Shown in pieces: positions 8,522-17,326 of a DNA stretch of 64,000 nucleotides (position 1 is the stretch's first letter; each line of letters opens with the position of its first letter). The stretch comes from Paracoccus fistulariae (lineage in GTDB: Bacteria; Pseudomonadota; Alphaproteobacteria; Rhodobacterales; Rhodobacteraceae). Made by a program: the position numbers and the translations under genes. Where the stretch lies: the NCBI RefSeq assembly GCF_028553785.1, contig NZ_CP067136.1, positions 2,080,001-2,144,000 on the forward strand, in the 5' to 3' direction. A model generated the notes under the pieces. The model searched no databases. It saw nothing but the letters and a program-made list of their open reading frames with translations, and was not told the DNA's origin.

Positions 8522-9409
8522 TTACATCCCGGTATAGATGCCCGGCACGATCGGCTGTTCGGCAGGCACCTCTTCGCCCGCGATGACCTGCGCGGCCGTG
8601 TCCACGGCGGTCTTGCCCATTTCCTGCGGGAATTGCTGGATCACGCCGACCATGACCGGATCGCTGTCCACGGCATTGCGGGCCTCTTCCATGCCATCAA
8701 AGCCGATGACCTTCACCTGATCCTGCAGCCCGGCCGATTTCACCGCGACCGCCGCGGCCAGTGCCGCATCGTCGCCGAAACCGAAAATGCCGGTAATGTC
8801 GGGATTGGCCTGCAGCATGTTCTGCGACACGGCCAGCGCCTCGGCGCGGGTGATGCCGGTCTGCTGGGCGACGATCTCGATCCCCGGGAACTCTTCCAGA
8901 CCCTTCTTGAAGCCGTCGATCCGGGCAACCACGGACTGGACCGTCGGATAGTCGATGATGGCGACCTTGCCCTTGCCCTCAAGAACCTTGCCCATCAGCT
9001 CGGCCGCCTTGACGCCGCCGGTATAGTTGTCGGTGCCGATATGCGACGTCACCTGGCCATTGGCGATCGGAATATCGACGGTGATCACCTTGATCCCTGC
9101 GGCTTCGGCCTTGGCGATGGCGGCCAGCGCGCCCTGGCTGTCGACCGGCGAAATCACGATGACATCAACGCCTTTGACGATGAAATCCTCGACATCGGCC
9201 AGCTGCTTGTTCAGGTCCTGGTTCGCAATGCTGATCTCCAGCGGCACGCCCTTGACCTCGGCCTCGGCCTTCATCGCATCGGCCAGTTCGATATAGAACG
9301 GGTGCTGCTGCGTCAGAAGCGAGGCGCCAATTCCATCGGCAAAGGCAGCCGAACCCGTGCCAAGCGCAACAGTGGTCAGCAGCGCCGAAAGCGCTTTTTT
9401 CAAGCTCAT
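8522..9409 (-). CDS. Sugar ABC transporter substrate-binding protein (RbsB-like)
   Basis: This 295-residue periplasmic binding protein of the ribose-binding (Peripla_BP_4) type has a signal peptide of about 24 residues ending in a likely AFA/DG cleavage site. Family features include HPFYIELADAM, SPVDSQGALAAIAKAEAAG and VIGFDGMEEARNAV. The ATG at 9409 is chosen because GGGAGGA stands seven bases before it and the signal peptide begins exactly there; an in-frame start at 9493 would put a non-signal extension ahead of it. It is first in the five-gene operon. The ligand is probably D-tagatose or a related hexitol or ketose. Confidence 0.93.
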   Translation of the reverse strand: MSLKKALSALLTTVALGTGSAAFADGIGASLLTQQHPFYIELADAMKAEAEVKGVPLEISIANQDLNKQLADVEDFIVKGVDVIVISPVDSQGALAAIAKAEAAGIKVITVDIPIANGQVTSHIGTDNYTGGVKAAELMGKVLEGKGKVAIIDYPTVQSVVARIDGFKKGLEEFPGIEIVAQQTGITRAEALAVSQNMLQANPDITGIFGFGDDAALAAAVAVKSAGLQDQVKVIGFDGMEEARNAVDSDPVMVGVIQQFPQEMGKTAVDTAAQVIAGEEVPAEQPIVPGIYTGM

Positions 9410-9695
9410 ATCAATCCTCCCAGGATCACTCTTTGAAGAGGAGATCAAATTCGCAGGCCATCGCCCTGCCCGCCCCCTCCTTGCGGTATCCACGACGGTA
9501 GCAAATAATTCACTCGTGTCAATTTTAATTTTTTCTTGGTTAAATTAATTGCCCATCTGCTCTGCCCCCGCAGGCAGCTTTGCGGATCCTGTCGCCACGG
9601 TCGCGCGCCGCTCTCAAAATTAATGCGCGCTTCAAGGCAACTTTCGCCGCTTTCGGCGCGTAAATGCCATTACATATCAGCGCGCGGAGGAGTTC
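9410..9695. promoter_or_regulatory. Divergent intergenic region with promoter of the sugar operon
   Basis: This 286-base region is AT-rich at 9500-9550 and separates the sugar operon (- strand) from the DUF2177 gene (+ strand). On the - strand a perfect TTGACA (-35, 9517-9522) is followed after 16 bases by TACCGT (weak -10, 9495-9500). No convincing LacI operator was identified upstream. A 10-base palindrome AAAGCGCTTT (9388-9397) resembles LacI-family sites but lies inside the first codons of the binding protein, so it may be chance. Confidence 0.5.
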
Positions 9696-10094
9696 ATGCA
9701 GATCGTCGCCCTTTATCTTTCGACATTGTTCGTCTTTCTGGCCATCGACATTATTGGCATCACCCAGATCATCCGGCCCCTGTTCGAGCGGCATGTCGGG
9801 CAGCTTCTGGCCGATCCGTTCCGCGTCGGCCCTGCGGCGATCTTCTATGCGATCTATATCATGGGCGTTCTCTATTTCGTGTCGGTCCCGGCGCTGGTCG
9901 AGAACCGTCCGGGGAAAGCCCTGATTGGCGGCGCGCTGATCGGGCTGATGTGCTATGGCACCTATGAATTCACCAATTATGCGACCCTGCGGGACTGGTC
10001 ATTGCAGCAGGTGGCGGTCGATACGATCTGGGGCGGGTTTCTGACCGGGATATCGGCATGGGCCGGGCTGACCATGGCGCGCTGGCTGGTATGA
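9696..10094 (+). CDS. DUF2177 family membrane protein
   Basis: This 132-residue protein has four hydrophobic segments, with IYIMGVLYFVSVPAL near the middle and MCYGTYEFTNYATL before the last pair, matching the DUF2177 family of small inner-membrane proteins. The function of the family is unknown. A strong ribosome site GGAGGAG lies just before the ATG. The stop overlaps the next start (ATGA), so the two genes are translationally coupled. No substrate or partner can be inferred beyond that pairing. Confidence 0.85.
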   Translation: MQIVALYLSTLFVFLAIDIIGITQIIRPLFERHVGQLLADPFRVGPAAIFYAIYIMGVLYFVSVPALVENRPGKALIGGALIGLMCYGTYEFTNYATLRDWSLQQVAVDTIWGGFLTGISAWAGLTMARWLV

Positions 10095-10753
10095 AGGCCC
10101 TTGTGATCGGAGAGAGTGGCGGCATTGGCGCGGCGGTCGCCGACGCCCTTCGCCAAGGCGGCGCTCAGGTCACCGGCCTGTCACGCCGCACGGGGCTGGA
10201 TCTGACCGATCAGGGCAGCGTGGCGCGCTGTGCCGAAAGCCTTGCGGAGGAACGCTTCGATCTGATCTTCAATGCCACCGGCGCATTGGTCATCGAAGGC
10301 AATCAGCCCGAAAAGACCATCCGCGAGATCGAGGCCGATGCCATGAACGCGCATTTCGCGCTGAACGCGACGGGGGTTGCGCTGCTGCTGCGCTATTTCG
10401 CGCCGCTGATGCGCAAGGACGCCCGCGCTGTCTTTGCCTCGCTTTCGGCGCGTGTCGGCTCGATCGGGGATAACGGTCTGGGCGGATGGATCAGCTATCG
10501 CGCCGCCAAGGCCGCCCAGAACCAGATCATCCGGACAGCAGCCATCGAGATCGCCCGCCGCGACAGGAATCACATCGTCGTCGCCCTGCATCCGGGCACG
10601 GTCGAGACGCGGCTGACGCAGGATTACGCCGACCGCTACCCGACGATTTCGGCCCCGCAAGCCGCGCAGGCGCTGCTCTCTGTGATCGACGGCCTGACCG
10701 CCAAGGACAATGGCAGTTTCCGGGACTGGAAAGGAAAGCCGGTGCCCTGGTGA
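10091..10753 (+). CDS. Short-chain dehydrogenase (C-factor-like SDR)
   Basis: This 220-residue SDR has an N-terminal nucleotide-binding motif GESGGIGAAVADAL, an active-site serine in FASLSARVGS, and YRAAKAAQN supplying the catalytic Tyr and Lys. It most resembles the CsgA/C-factor branch of SDRs, whose natural substrates are largely unknown. The ATG at 10091 overlaps the preceding stop by four bases and is preferred over a frame start at 10058, which would lie inside the DUF2177 gene. It ends before a 324-base gap. Confidence 0.85.
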   Translation: MKALVIGESGGIGAAVADALRQGGAQVTGLSRRTGLDLTDQGSVARCAESLAEERFDLIFNATGALVIEGNQPEKTIREIEADAMNAHFALNATGVALLLRYFAPLMRKDARAVFASLSARVGSIGDNGLGGWISYRAAKAAQNQIIRTAAIEIARRDRNHIVVALHPGTVETRLTQDYADRYPTISAPQAAQALLSVIDGLTAKDNGSFRDWKGKPVPW

Positions 10754-11077
10754 GCGCGCCTTGCTGAAACGCCAGTATTTGCGTTCTGGCGCCCTCCATA
10801 AGGCCTTTGCCGCAGGCGCGCGCCTTCAAATCCAGGCTGCGCCAGCTGCTTTCTTTGACACGGCTCCAGATGCCACGCGGGCGGACGGGCAAAGCCCAAT
10901 CTGCTGAATCTGCGGCCTTATCTCCCGCAGGGTCGTCACGGAAAAATATCGCAGCGCAACGGAAACCTGAATTTTTTTCAGATTACGGTTGTATCGCGCC
11001 CGGATTCGGACAATCTGCATGGAAATTAAGCCTATTCGGACCGGTTGCGCGCCGGTCCCCGATCATATGGGATTATA
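10754..11077. other. Intergenic region before the RND operon
   Basis: The 324-base gap has no convincing gene. Near 10770-10791 a six-base inverted repeat (CGCCAG/CTGGCG, ten-base loop) could end the SDR transcript. The second half is AT-richer and holds the TetR-type operator at 10964-10983. TATAAT at 11075-11080 overlaps the first ATG of the adaptor gene and is probably coincidental. Confidence 0.5.
10964..10983. promoter_or_regulatory. Probable TetR operator upstream of the RND efflux operon
   Basis: The inverted repeat CTGAA-N5-TTCAG (10967-10971 and 10977-10981) lies in a 20-base block starting AACCTGAAT and ending TTCAGAT. The same block, differing only in the central bases, occurs in front of the tetR gene at 16028-16047. 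The match between two promoters of one regulatory unit is strong evidence for a shared operator. Confidence 0.75.
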
Positions 11078-12139
11078 ATGATGACCGCCTTTCGCCGCGT
11101 TCTTGCAGCCGCGACCGCTGCCGCCTCTGTTCTGTTCACCCCGCTGGCCATGGCGCAGGATCAGCAGGTTCCGCTGGTCAAGCTGATCACGCTTGGACAG
11201 GATGAGAGCGCCGGTGAGCGCGTGTTTTTCGGTCGCACCGTGGCCCGCCAGACCATTGATCTGGCGTTTCAGGTCGGCGGTCAGCTGGTCGAGTTTCCCG
11301 TGACCGAGGGCAATCTGATCCCAGAGGGTGATCTGATCGCGCGTCTGGATCAGGTGCCCTTCGATCTGGCGCTTGAGGAGGCCAGGCTGACCGAAGCCCA
11401 GGCCCAAAGCGATGCCGAACGCGCAAGGCAACTGGGCGGCAATATCAGCCGGGCCCAGCGCGAAACGCTTCAGACCCAGGCGGAACTGGCCGCAGTCGCG
11501 CGCAAGAATGCCGAGCTTGCGCTGGAGCGCGCGACGCTGATGGCACCTTTCGATGCCGTCGTCTCGACCCGGACGGTTGCGAATTTCACCACCGTGGCTG
11601 CGGGCCAGCCTGTCGTGCGGCTGCATGACATGAGCGAATTGCGCATTGAAATCGACGTGCCCGAAGCGATCGTCCGCCGCGCCATCGAAAACCCGGAATT
11701 CGACCTGCTGGCCCGCTTTGGCGGCGATGACCGGCTTTATCCGCTTGCGGTCGTGGAAACCGATATCGAAACCGGCCCCGTCGCCGGGACCTATAAGGTG
11801 ACGCTGGGCATGGCACCGCCGAAAGACCTGCTGATCCTGCCGGGTTACTCGGTGGCCGTCGTCATGCGCCGCAATCAAGCATCGGACAGGCCGGATCTGA
11901 CTGTGCCGCTGGATGCCGTGGGCACCACGCCAGATGGCGATTACTTCGTGCTGCGTTTCGCCGCCGAGGGGGAAGAGACTGGCCGACTGGTGCGCGTTCC
12001 GGTCACCATCGCGGCGGACCAGAACGGCCAGATCACCCTCACCTCGGGCGTCGAGGCCGGGGACGAGATCGCCGCCGCCGGGCTGTCGCACTTGTCGGAT
12101 GACCAATCCGTCAAGCGCTTCCGCGGCATCGATCAGTGA
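11078..12139 (+). CDS. RND efflux periplasmic adaptor (membrane fusion protein)
   Basis: This adaptor of about 353 residues has a signal peptide ending near AMAQD. It then shows the hybrid-motif/hairpin layout of HlyD/AcrA-type adaptors: a lipoyl-like half around AFQVGGQLVEFPVTEG, a helical hairpin with many Ala/Glu/Gln, and the second half with ATLMAPFDAVVSTR. It would bridge the RND pump 8 bases downstream to an outer-membrane channel, which is not encoded here. ATG codons at 11078 and 11081 are both possible starts. Expression is probably repressed by the TetR protein encoded beyond the pump. Confidence 0.9.
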   Translation: MMTAFRRVLAAATAAASVLFTPLAMAQDQQVPLVKLITLGQDESAGERVFFGRTVARQTIDLAFQVGGQLVEFPVTEGNLIPEGDLIARLDQVPFDLALEEARLTEAQAQSDAERARQLGGNISRAQRETLQTQAELAAVARKNAELALERATLMAPFDAVVSTRTVANFTTVAAGQPVVRLHDMSELRIEIDVPEAIVRRAIENPEFDLLARFGGDDRLYPLAVVETDIETGPVAGTYKVTLGMAPPKDLLILPGYSVAVVMRRNQASDRPDLTVPLDAVGTTPDGDYFVLRFAAEGEETGRLVRVPVTIAADQNGQITLTSGVEAGDEIAAAGLSHLSDDQSVKRFRGIDQ

Positions 12140-12146
12140 GGACGCC

Positions 12147-15100
12147 ATGAAAATCGCACGTGGCAGCATTGAAAAGCCGATCCTGACCTGGATCCTGATC
12201 CTGGTGATGTTCTTTGGCGGCATCGCCAGCTTCTTCTCGCTGGGCCGGTTGGAGGATCCGGCCTTCACCATCAAGACGGCGGTGGTCTATTCCAGCTATC
12301 CCGGCGCCTCGGCCGAGGAGGTCTCGGTCGAGGTCAGCGAACCGCTGGAAAGCGCGATCCAGCAGCTTGGCGAGGTGGATACCATCACCTCGATCAACAC
12401 GCCCGGCGCCTCGCTGCTGGAAATCGAGCTGGACCCCAAGACCGGCGGCGACGAGGTGCCCGCCGTCTGGACCGAATTGCGTGCCAAGGTCGGCGAGGCG
12501 GCGAAATTCCTGCCGCAAGGCGTCGAATACACGGTCGTGAATGACGATTTCGGCGATGTGTTCGGCATTTACTTCGCGGTGACGGCAGAAGGCTATAGCG
12601 ATGCCGAAAAGCACGATCTGGCCAGGTTCCTGCGGCGCGAATTGCTGACGGTCGATGGGGTGGCCAATGTCGATGTGGCAGGTCTGCCGCAAGAGGCGAT
12701 CTATGCCACGCCGGACATGGCGCTGACGGTCAATCAGAACATTCCGCCGGGTGCGCTGGAGGAGGCGATTGCGGCGGCTGACGACATCACCCCGGCAGGC
12801 ACGGCCGGTCAGACGCGCTTTACGGTCCCCGAAGGTTCGGACACGCTGGAAGAGCTGAGCGGGCTGAATGTCGGCATCTCGGGCGAAATCGTGCGCCTGT
12901 CGGATCTGGTCACCCTGTCGCGCGAGCGGATCGGCGATCCGACCCTGCTGATCCGCCATAACGGCACCGAGGCCTTTACCCTGGGCGTCGCTGGCCTTGA
13001 TACCGAAAACATCGTCGAGGTCGGCAAGCGGGTCGAGGCGCATCTGACACGGATCGCAGACCAGTTGCCCGCCGGGGTCGAGCTGAAACCGATCTATCAG
13101 CAGCATCGCATCGTCGAGGCCGCCTCGAACGATTTCGTTGTCAATCTTGCCATGTCGGTGGCCATCGTGCTGGTGGTTCTGGCGCTGTTCATGGGGGTGC
13201 GCGCCGCCGTGGTCGTGGGCGCGACCTTGCTGCTGACCGTCTTGGGAACGCTGGTCTTCATGCTGCCCTTTGGCATCGAGATGGAGCGGATCAGCCTTGG
13301 CGCGCTGATCATTGCCATGGGGATGCTGGTCGATAATGCCATTGTCGTGGCCGAGGGCATGCAGACCTCGATGCAACGCGGCATGTCATCGCGCGATGCT
13401 GCGGACGAGGCCGCGCAGAAGACCCAGATCCCCCTGCTTGGCGCGACGGTGATAGGTATCGTCGCCTTCGCACCCATCGGCCTCAGCCCCGATGCGACGG
13501 GCGAATTCATGTTCTCGCTGTTCGCGGTCATCACCATTTCGCTGCTGCTGTCATGGTTTCTGGCGATCACCATCACGCCGCTGCTGGGGCATTACTTCTT
13601 CAAGACCAATCTTGATGGCACAAGCGAAAGCTATGATGGACCGGTTTTCCGCGCCTATGCCGGGCTTTTGAAATGGGCGTCCAGATGGCGGTGGTGGGTT
13701 GCAACGGCCCTGATCGGGATCACGGTCCTGTGCTTCTATGGCTTTGGCCAGATCAAGCAGCAGTTCTTTCCGAATTCCAGCACGCCGATGTTCTATGTCC
13801 ATTACTGGAAGGAACAGGGAACGCCGATTCAGGAAACATCAGCCGATCTGGATGTGCTGGAACGCTGGCTTGATCAGCAGGACAGCGTCGAGGCGACGAC
13901 GACCTTTGTCGGCAATGGCGCGACACGCTTCATGCTGAACTATACCACGCAGCGCGAAAACTCTGCCTATGGCCATATGCTGGTGCGGACGCAGACCAGC
14001 GAACAGATCCCTGCGCTGCGCGATGCGCTTCAGGGTTTCGCGGCCGAGGCCCTGCCCGACGGCGATCTGCGCACCGTCGCGATGGTCTTTGGTACCGGCG
14101 GCGGCAACCCGATCCAGTTGCGGATTTCAGGGCCTGACGGTGCCGTTCTGCGCGAACTGGCAGAGCAGGCAGAGGCGCGGATGCGGCAGACCACGGATCA
14201 GTTGACGGGGATCAGCATAGACTGGCGCCAGCGCGAGATCGTGCTGCGCCCGGATTATGCCGAGGATCGCGCCGAGGCCATTGGCGTCACCCGCAGGGAT
14301 ATCGCGGATTCCCTGAACTTCGCCAGCGACGGCGTGATTTCGGGCGTGATGCGCGAAAAGGACCGGCAGATCCCGATCTATGTGCGGGCACCACAGGATG
14401 GAAGCGTCGCGCTGGCCGATGCGCTTGTCTATTCGCAGCCGCTGCAGGCCTTCGTCCCGATAGAGCAGGTCATCGATGGTTTTACCCCGATCCCGCAGGA
14501 CACCCTGATCTTCCGCAGAAATCGCCAGCCCACCATCACGCTTGCCGCAGGCGTGTCGCAAGAGGCCAGCGTCGCCGACGTTCAAAGCCAGTTGGATCGG
14601 GCCTTTGCGGACATGCCCCTGCCCCGTGGCTATGCGATCGAATGGGGCGGCGAGAAAGAGGATTCCAAGGAGGCGCAGGAAGGTCTGATCGGGCAATTGC
14701 CGCTGGCTTTGCTGACCATGATCATCATCACCGTGATGTTGTTCAACGCGCTGCGTCAGCCGCTGATCATCTGGCTGCTGGTGCCGATGGCGGTGAACGG
14801 CGTGACCCTCGGGCTGCTGGGAACCGGCCTGCCCTTTACCTTCACGGCGCTGTTGGGCCTGCTCAGCCTGTCCGGCATGCTGATCAAGAACGGCATCGTT
14901 CTGGTCGAGGAAATCGACATCACGCGAAGGGACTTACCCGATCTGCGTGATGCGATCCGGCAAGCCTCGATCTCGCGGATGCGGCCCGTGGTTCTGGCGG
15001 CTGCGACGACGATCCTGGGCATGATCCCCTTGCTGTCCGATCCGTTCTATATCTCGATGGCGGTGACGATCATGGCCGGGCTGGCCTTCGCGACCGTGCT

Positions 15101-15191
15101 GACGCTGGTCGCCGTGCCGGTATTCTACGAACTGTTCTTCGCGCGCGACGCAAAGATGCAGGCACAGGCCGCGACAAACGCAACCGCATGA
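12147..15191 (+). CDS. RND efflux pump permease subunit
   Basis: This 1014-residue inner-membrane proton-driven pump has the standard RND layout: a first helix from ILTWILILVMFFGG, a large periplasmic loop, helices 2-6 around residues 335-490, a second loop, and helices 8-12 near the end. The central helix reads GMLVDNAIVVAEG with D396-N397, so it has one Asp where AcrB-type pumps have two. This is common in the less-studied non-HAE1 subfamilies. The ATG at 12147 follows a GAGG site; an upstream in-frame start at 11913 would lie inside the adaptor gene and give a non-membrane extension. The substrate is unknown. Confidence 0.93.
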   Translation: MKIARGSIEKPILTWILILVMFFGGIASFFSLGRLEDPAFTIKTAVVYSSYPGASAEEVSVEVSEPLESAIQQLGEVDTITSINTPGASLLEIELDPKTGGDEVPAVWTELRAKVGEAAKFLPQGVEYTVVNDDFGDVFGIYFAVTAEGYSDAEKHDLARFLRRELLTVDGVANVDVAGLPQEAIYATPDMALTVNQNIPPGALEEAIAAADDITPAGTAGQTRFTVPEGSDTLEELSGLNVGISGEIVRLSDLVTLSRERIGDPTLLIRHNGTEAFTLGVAGLDTENIVEVGKRVEAHLTRIADQLPAGVELKPIYQQHRIVEAASNDFVVNLAMSVAIVLVVLALFMGVRAAVVVGATLLLTVLGTLVFMLPFGIEMERISLGALIIAMGMLVDNAIVVAEGMQTSMQRGMSSRDAADEAAQKTQIPLLGATVIGIVAFAPIGLSPDATGEFMFSLFAVITISLLLSWFLAITITPLLGHYFFKTNLDGTSESYDGPVFRAYAGLLKWASRWRWWVATALIGITVLCFYGFGQIKQQFFPNSSTPMFYVHYWKEQGTPIQETSADLDVLERWLDQQDSVEATTTFVGNGATRFMLNYTTQRENSAYGHMLVRTQTSEQIPALRDALQGFAAEALPDGDLRTVAMVFGTGGGNPIQLRISGPDGAVLRELAEQAEARMRQTTDQLTGISIDWRQREIVLRPDYAEDRAEAIGVTRRDIADSLNFASDGVISGVMREKDRQIPIYVRAPQDGSVALADALVYSQPLQAFVPIEQVIDGFTPIPQDTLIFRRNRQPTITLAAGVSQEASVADVQSQLDRAFADMPLPRGYAIEWGGEKEDSKEAQEGLIGQLPLALLTMIIITVMLFNALRQPLIIWLLVPMAVNGVTLGLLGTGLPFTFTALLGLLSLSGMLIKNGIVLVEEIDITRRDLPDLRDAIRQASISRMRPVVLAAATTILGMIPLLSDPFYISMAVTIMAGLAFATVLTLVAVPVFYELFFARDAKMQAQAATNATA

Positions 15192-15199
15192 CCCAAACC

Positions 15200-15244
15200 G
15201 CGCCCCGGAAAACGCAGAGACAGCACCTCTGCGTTCCGGGGCGC
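15200..15244 (+). terminator. Strong hairpin after the RND operon
   Basis: A long stem (15200-15219 with 15227-15244, two unpaired A's on the left arm, seven-base loop) begins nine bases after the pump stop. It has no clear T-run but is stable enough to end or protect the pump mRNA. It may act for both converging transcripts. Confidence 0.65.
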
Positions 15245-15386
15245 GGAGATGATCCCCTGCCAGATGGGCGGAAATCTGTTTCGGCAGACGATGGCCCATC
15301 CGGCGCAGTCGGGTGCAGCGCCAAGGGCACCAATCTGCGCCTGGATGATCGTGGCCGCTTTCGTCACAGGGTCATCGCAGCCCGCG

Positions 15387-16013
15387 TCAGACCATCGAAA
15401 ACCAGATCAGCCTCAGCATCGACTTGATCCGTTCGATATCCGCGCGGCCCTGCGCCTCGGGCTTGCCCAAAGCCACCCGGATGGCCGAATCCGCAAAATG
15501 GAACATCAACGATATCGAAACCGCCAGACCGTCTCGCTCGGCCTCGCGCACCATCGGCCTTGCCGCTTCGGTCAGCGCCGCGACGTTGCGATGGCTTTCA
15601 GCGGTGAACATCTCCAACAAGGCCTTATCGACGGCCATGCCTTGCCAGATGTCACGGACTGCGGGATCAGCCAGCCCGGTCTGGTAATCGGCCTCGATCA
15701 GGGCGTCAAAGGCCAGTGCCATCTCTTCCGCGCTTTGTGGCAGAGATGATAATTCAGCCTCCAGCCGCTGGCTGAATTCTTCCAGATGGCGCGTGGCAAG
15801 CGCGTTGATGATCGCCGCCTTATTGGGAAAATACTGATACATCGACCCGGGCGTGATGCCCGCCAGCTCGGCGATTTCGGTGATCGTCATCCCGGCGGAT
15901 CCGCGTTCGGCAATCAGACTGTTGGCCGCATCAAGGATCTGTTCGACACGCTTGCGGCTGCGTTTTTGCTGTGGTCGGCGAATATCGCCCTGACGCGCCC
16001 TGCCGGTAGTCAT
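15387..16013 (-). CDS. TetR family transcriptional regulator
   Basis: This 208-residue regulator has a TetR N-terminal HTH (MTITEIAELAGITPGSMYQYFPNK, residues about 41-64) and an all-helical ligand-binding C-terminus. ATG at 16013 is preferred; longer in-frame starts up to 16118 would run the coding region through the operator. The gene converges on the RND operon. An operator like the one upstream of the pump lies 15-34 bases before its start, indicating autoregulation and control of the pump by an effluxed compound. The ligand is not evident. Confidence 0.9.
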   Translation of the reverse strand: MTTGRARQGDIRRPQQKRSRKRVEQILDAANSLIAERGSAGMTITEIAELAGITPGSMYQYFPNKAAIINALATRHLEEFSQRLEAELSSLPQSAEEMALAFDALIEADYQTGLADPAVRDIWQGMAVDKALLEMFTAESHRNVAALTEAARPMVREAERDGLAVSISLMFHFADSAIRVALGKPEAQGRADIERIKSMLRLIWFSMV

Positions 16014-16027
16014 CGAAATAAGCCCTA

Positions 16028-16047
16028 AACCTGAATCGTGTTCAGAT
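16028..16047. promoter_or_regulatory. Probable TetR operator upstream of tetR
   Basis: CTGAA-TCGTG-TTCAG (16031-16045) inside AACCTGAAT...TTCAGAT repeats the block found at 10964-10983. It sits 15 to 34 bases before the tetR ATG, where binding would block transcription start. Confidence 0.75.
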
Positions 16048-16313
16048 ATAGCGCCGACCATCGATCCCCGCCTCACAATTTTTGTCTGCCCCCCTCCTCG
16101 CGGATCACCACCTGGCACAGCGCAGCACCCGCAAGGTGATGCAAGACGGGGGCCACGATCTGTGGGCCGCTACACGGGAACTCAACCACAGCGATCGTTA
16201 TCGGGTCCTTTACCCGAGGGGTTTGAAGCGGGGCCGATCATATTTTCAGGGCGCGGGAAATGGTCTGCGCAATCTCGTGCTGGATATGAGTTTGTAAAAT
16301 ACACAATCGCCAC

Positions 16314-16348
16314 AAAAAAGCCGGGCAGAGAGAAACTCCGTGCCCGGC
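16314..16348 (-). terminator. Rho-independent terminator of the peptide-utilisation operon
   Basis: On the - strand an eight-base GC stem (GCCGGGCA/TGCCCGGC, 16320-16327 with 16341-16348) is followed by six T's. It lies 20 bases past the DUF1177 stop and is a textbook intrinsic terminator. Confidence 0.88.
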
Positions 16349-16368
16349 CCCTGACTGTCAGCGGCGGC

Positions 16369-17325
16369 TCAGCTGCCGGGGGTGGTTTGCAGAACGGTCA
16401 TGTCGCCATACATGCCGACCAGCTTCTGGAACTCGTCCGCGTCATGGAAGGCGATCTTGTTCCAGGTGAATTGCTTGGTTACCTCGAAGGCGAAAAGCGT
16501 GGCGTCGACCAATTCGCTTTCATAGCTTGCCCCGGTATCGGAACCCGGCACGACAGAGGCGGCCGTGATGGCAAGGCCGACCACCGGTGCCTTCGTCGCG
16601 ACATGCGGCTGCATGATCGAGTTGAAGTGATAGACGCCGTTATCATAGGGGGTGATGTCCTGCGTCGTGATCGGGAATGTCCGGGCAGGCCGACCCAGCG
16701 CATATTCCATCAGCCGGACCAGATCCGGGGCGACCCGCAGGATATAGCCCTGTTTCGCCGTCGGGGAGATCGCGATGCCGCGATGCTTGATGATGCTGTT
16801 GCCCTTTGAGGTATCGACCGACAGGATGGCATCCATCTCGGCATCGACCTCATGGGCGTTCATCGTGGCAGAGGAGACCGGCATGCCCATGAAATCGACG
16901 GGATCATGGGGCGTGATCGACACATGGGTGGCCACATGCGTGGTGATGATCACATCGCCTTGAAGACGCCCGCCCGCCTTGTTGAATTCCAGCAGCTTCA
17001 GCGCGGCGGCCAGCGCCACGATCGAGCCATCGGCATCCGACACCAGCCCGATCCGGTTCGGCTGCGCCTGCTGCGCGCCAAGCCGACCGATCAACCCCAT
17101 GGTCGGATGACCGCCACCTGCCGATTTGCCATCCGCCCCGCGCAGCTTCACCTTGATGAAGTCACATTTCTTGCTGGTATCTTCTGGCGGTTCATAGGCC
17201 ACGGACTGGATGGTGATCTCGGCATCGGGCGCGCCGACCCCGCGCAAGAGATCGACAAAATCCTGCCCGGTGACATTGGGCATATCCATCATTTCATAGA
17301 TCGTGCTGACCTGACGCTGTGTCAT
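16369..17325 (-). CDS. DUF1177 domain-containing protein
   Basis: This 318-residue soluble protein belongs to the DUF1177 family, whose function is not established. Visible features are GGGHPTMGLIGRLG near residue 71, histidine-rich TTHVATHVSITPHDP near 128, and several conserved acidic residues (NAHEVDAEMDAI), a pattern compatible with a metal-binding hydrolase. It has no signal peptide or membrane segment. AAAGGAG precedes the ATG, and only one base separates it from the peptidase E stop. As last gene of the operon it likely acts on a product of peptide uptake or cleavage, but that is inference from position. Confidence 0.85.
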   Translation of the reverse strand: MTQRQVSTIYEMMDMPNVTGQDFVDLLRGVGAPDAEITIQSVAYEPPEDTSKKCDFIKVKLRGADGKSAGGGHPTMGLIGRLGAQQAQPNRIGLVSDADGSIVALAAALKLLEFNKAGGRLQGDVIITTHVATHVSITPHDPVDFMGMPVSSATMNAHEVDAEMDAILSVDTSKGNSIIKHRGIAISPTAKQGYILRVAPDLVRLMEYALGRPARTFPITTQDITPYDNGVYHFNSIMQPHVATKAPVVGLAITAASVVPGSDTGASYESELVDATLFAFEVTKQFTWNKIAFHDADEFQKLVGMYGDMTVLQTTPGS

Positions 17326-17326
17326 C

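Larger units (their letters stand above)
16014..16368. other. Intergenic region between tetR and the DUF1177 gene
   Basis: This 355-base gap holds the tetR operator/promoter (16028-16047) at one end and the terminator of the peptide operon (16314-16348) at the other. The middle, about 16080-16300, has short frames but no ribosome site, no recognisable protein and no clear RNA motif. Confidence 0.5.

Noticed and set aside
9388..9397. AAAGCGCTTT as the LacI operator of the sugar operon
   Set aside because: It falls in the Lys-Lys-Ala-Leu codons of the binding-protein signal peptide, where such bases are common, and no second copy lies in the promoter.
11075..11080. TATAAT as the -10 box of the RND operon
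   Set aside because: It overlaps the first ATG and no -35 is found at the proper distance; the operator 95 bases upstream suggests the promoter is further left.
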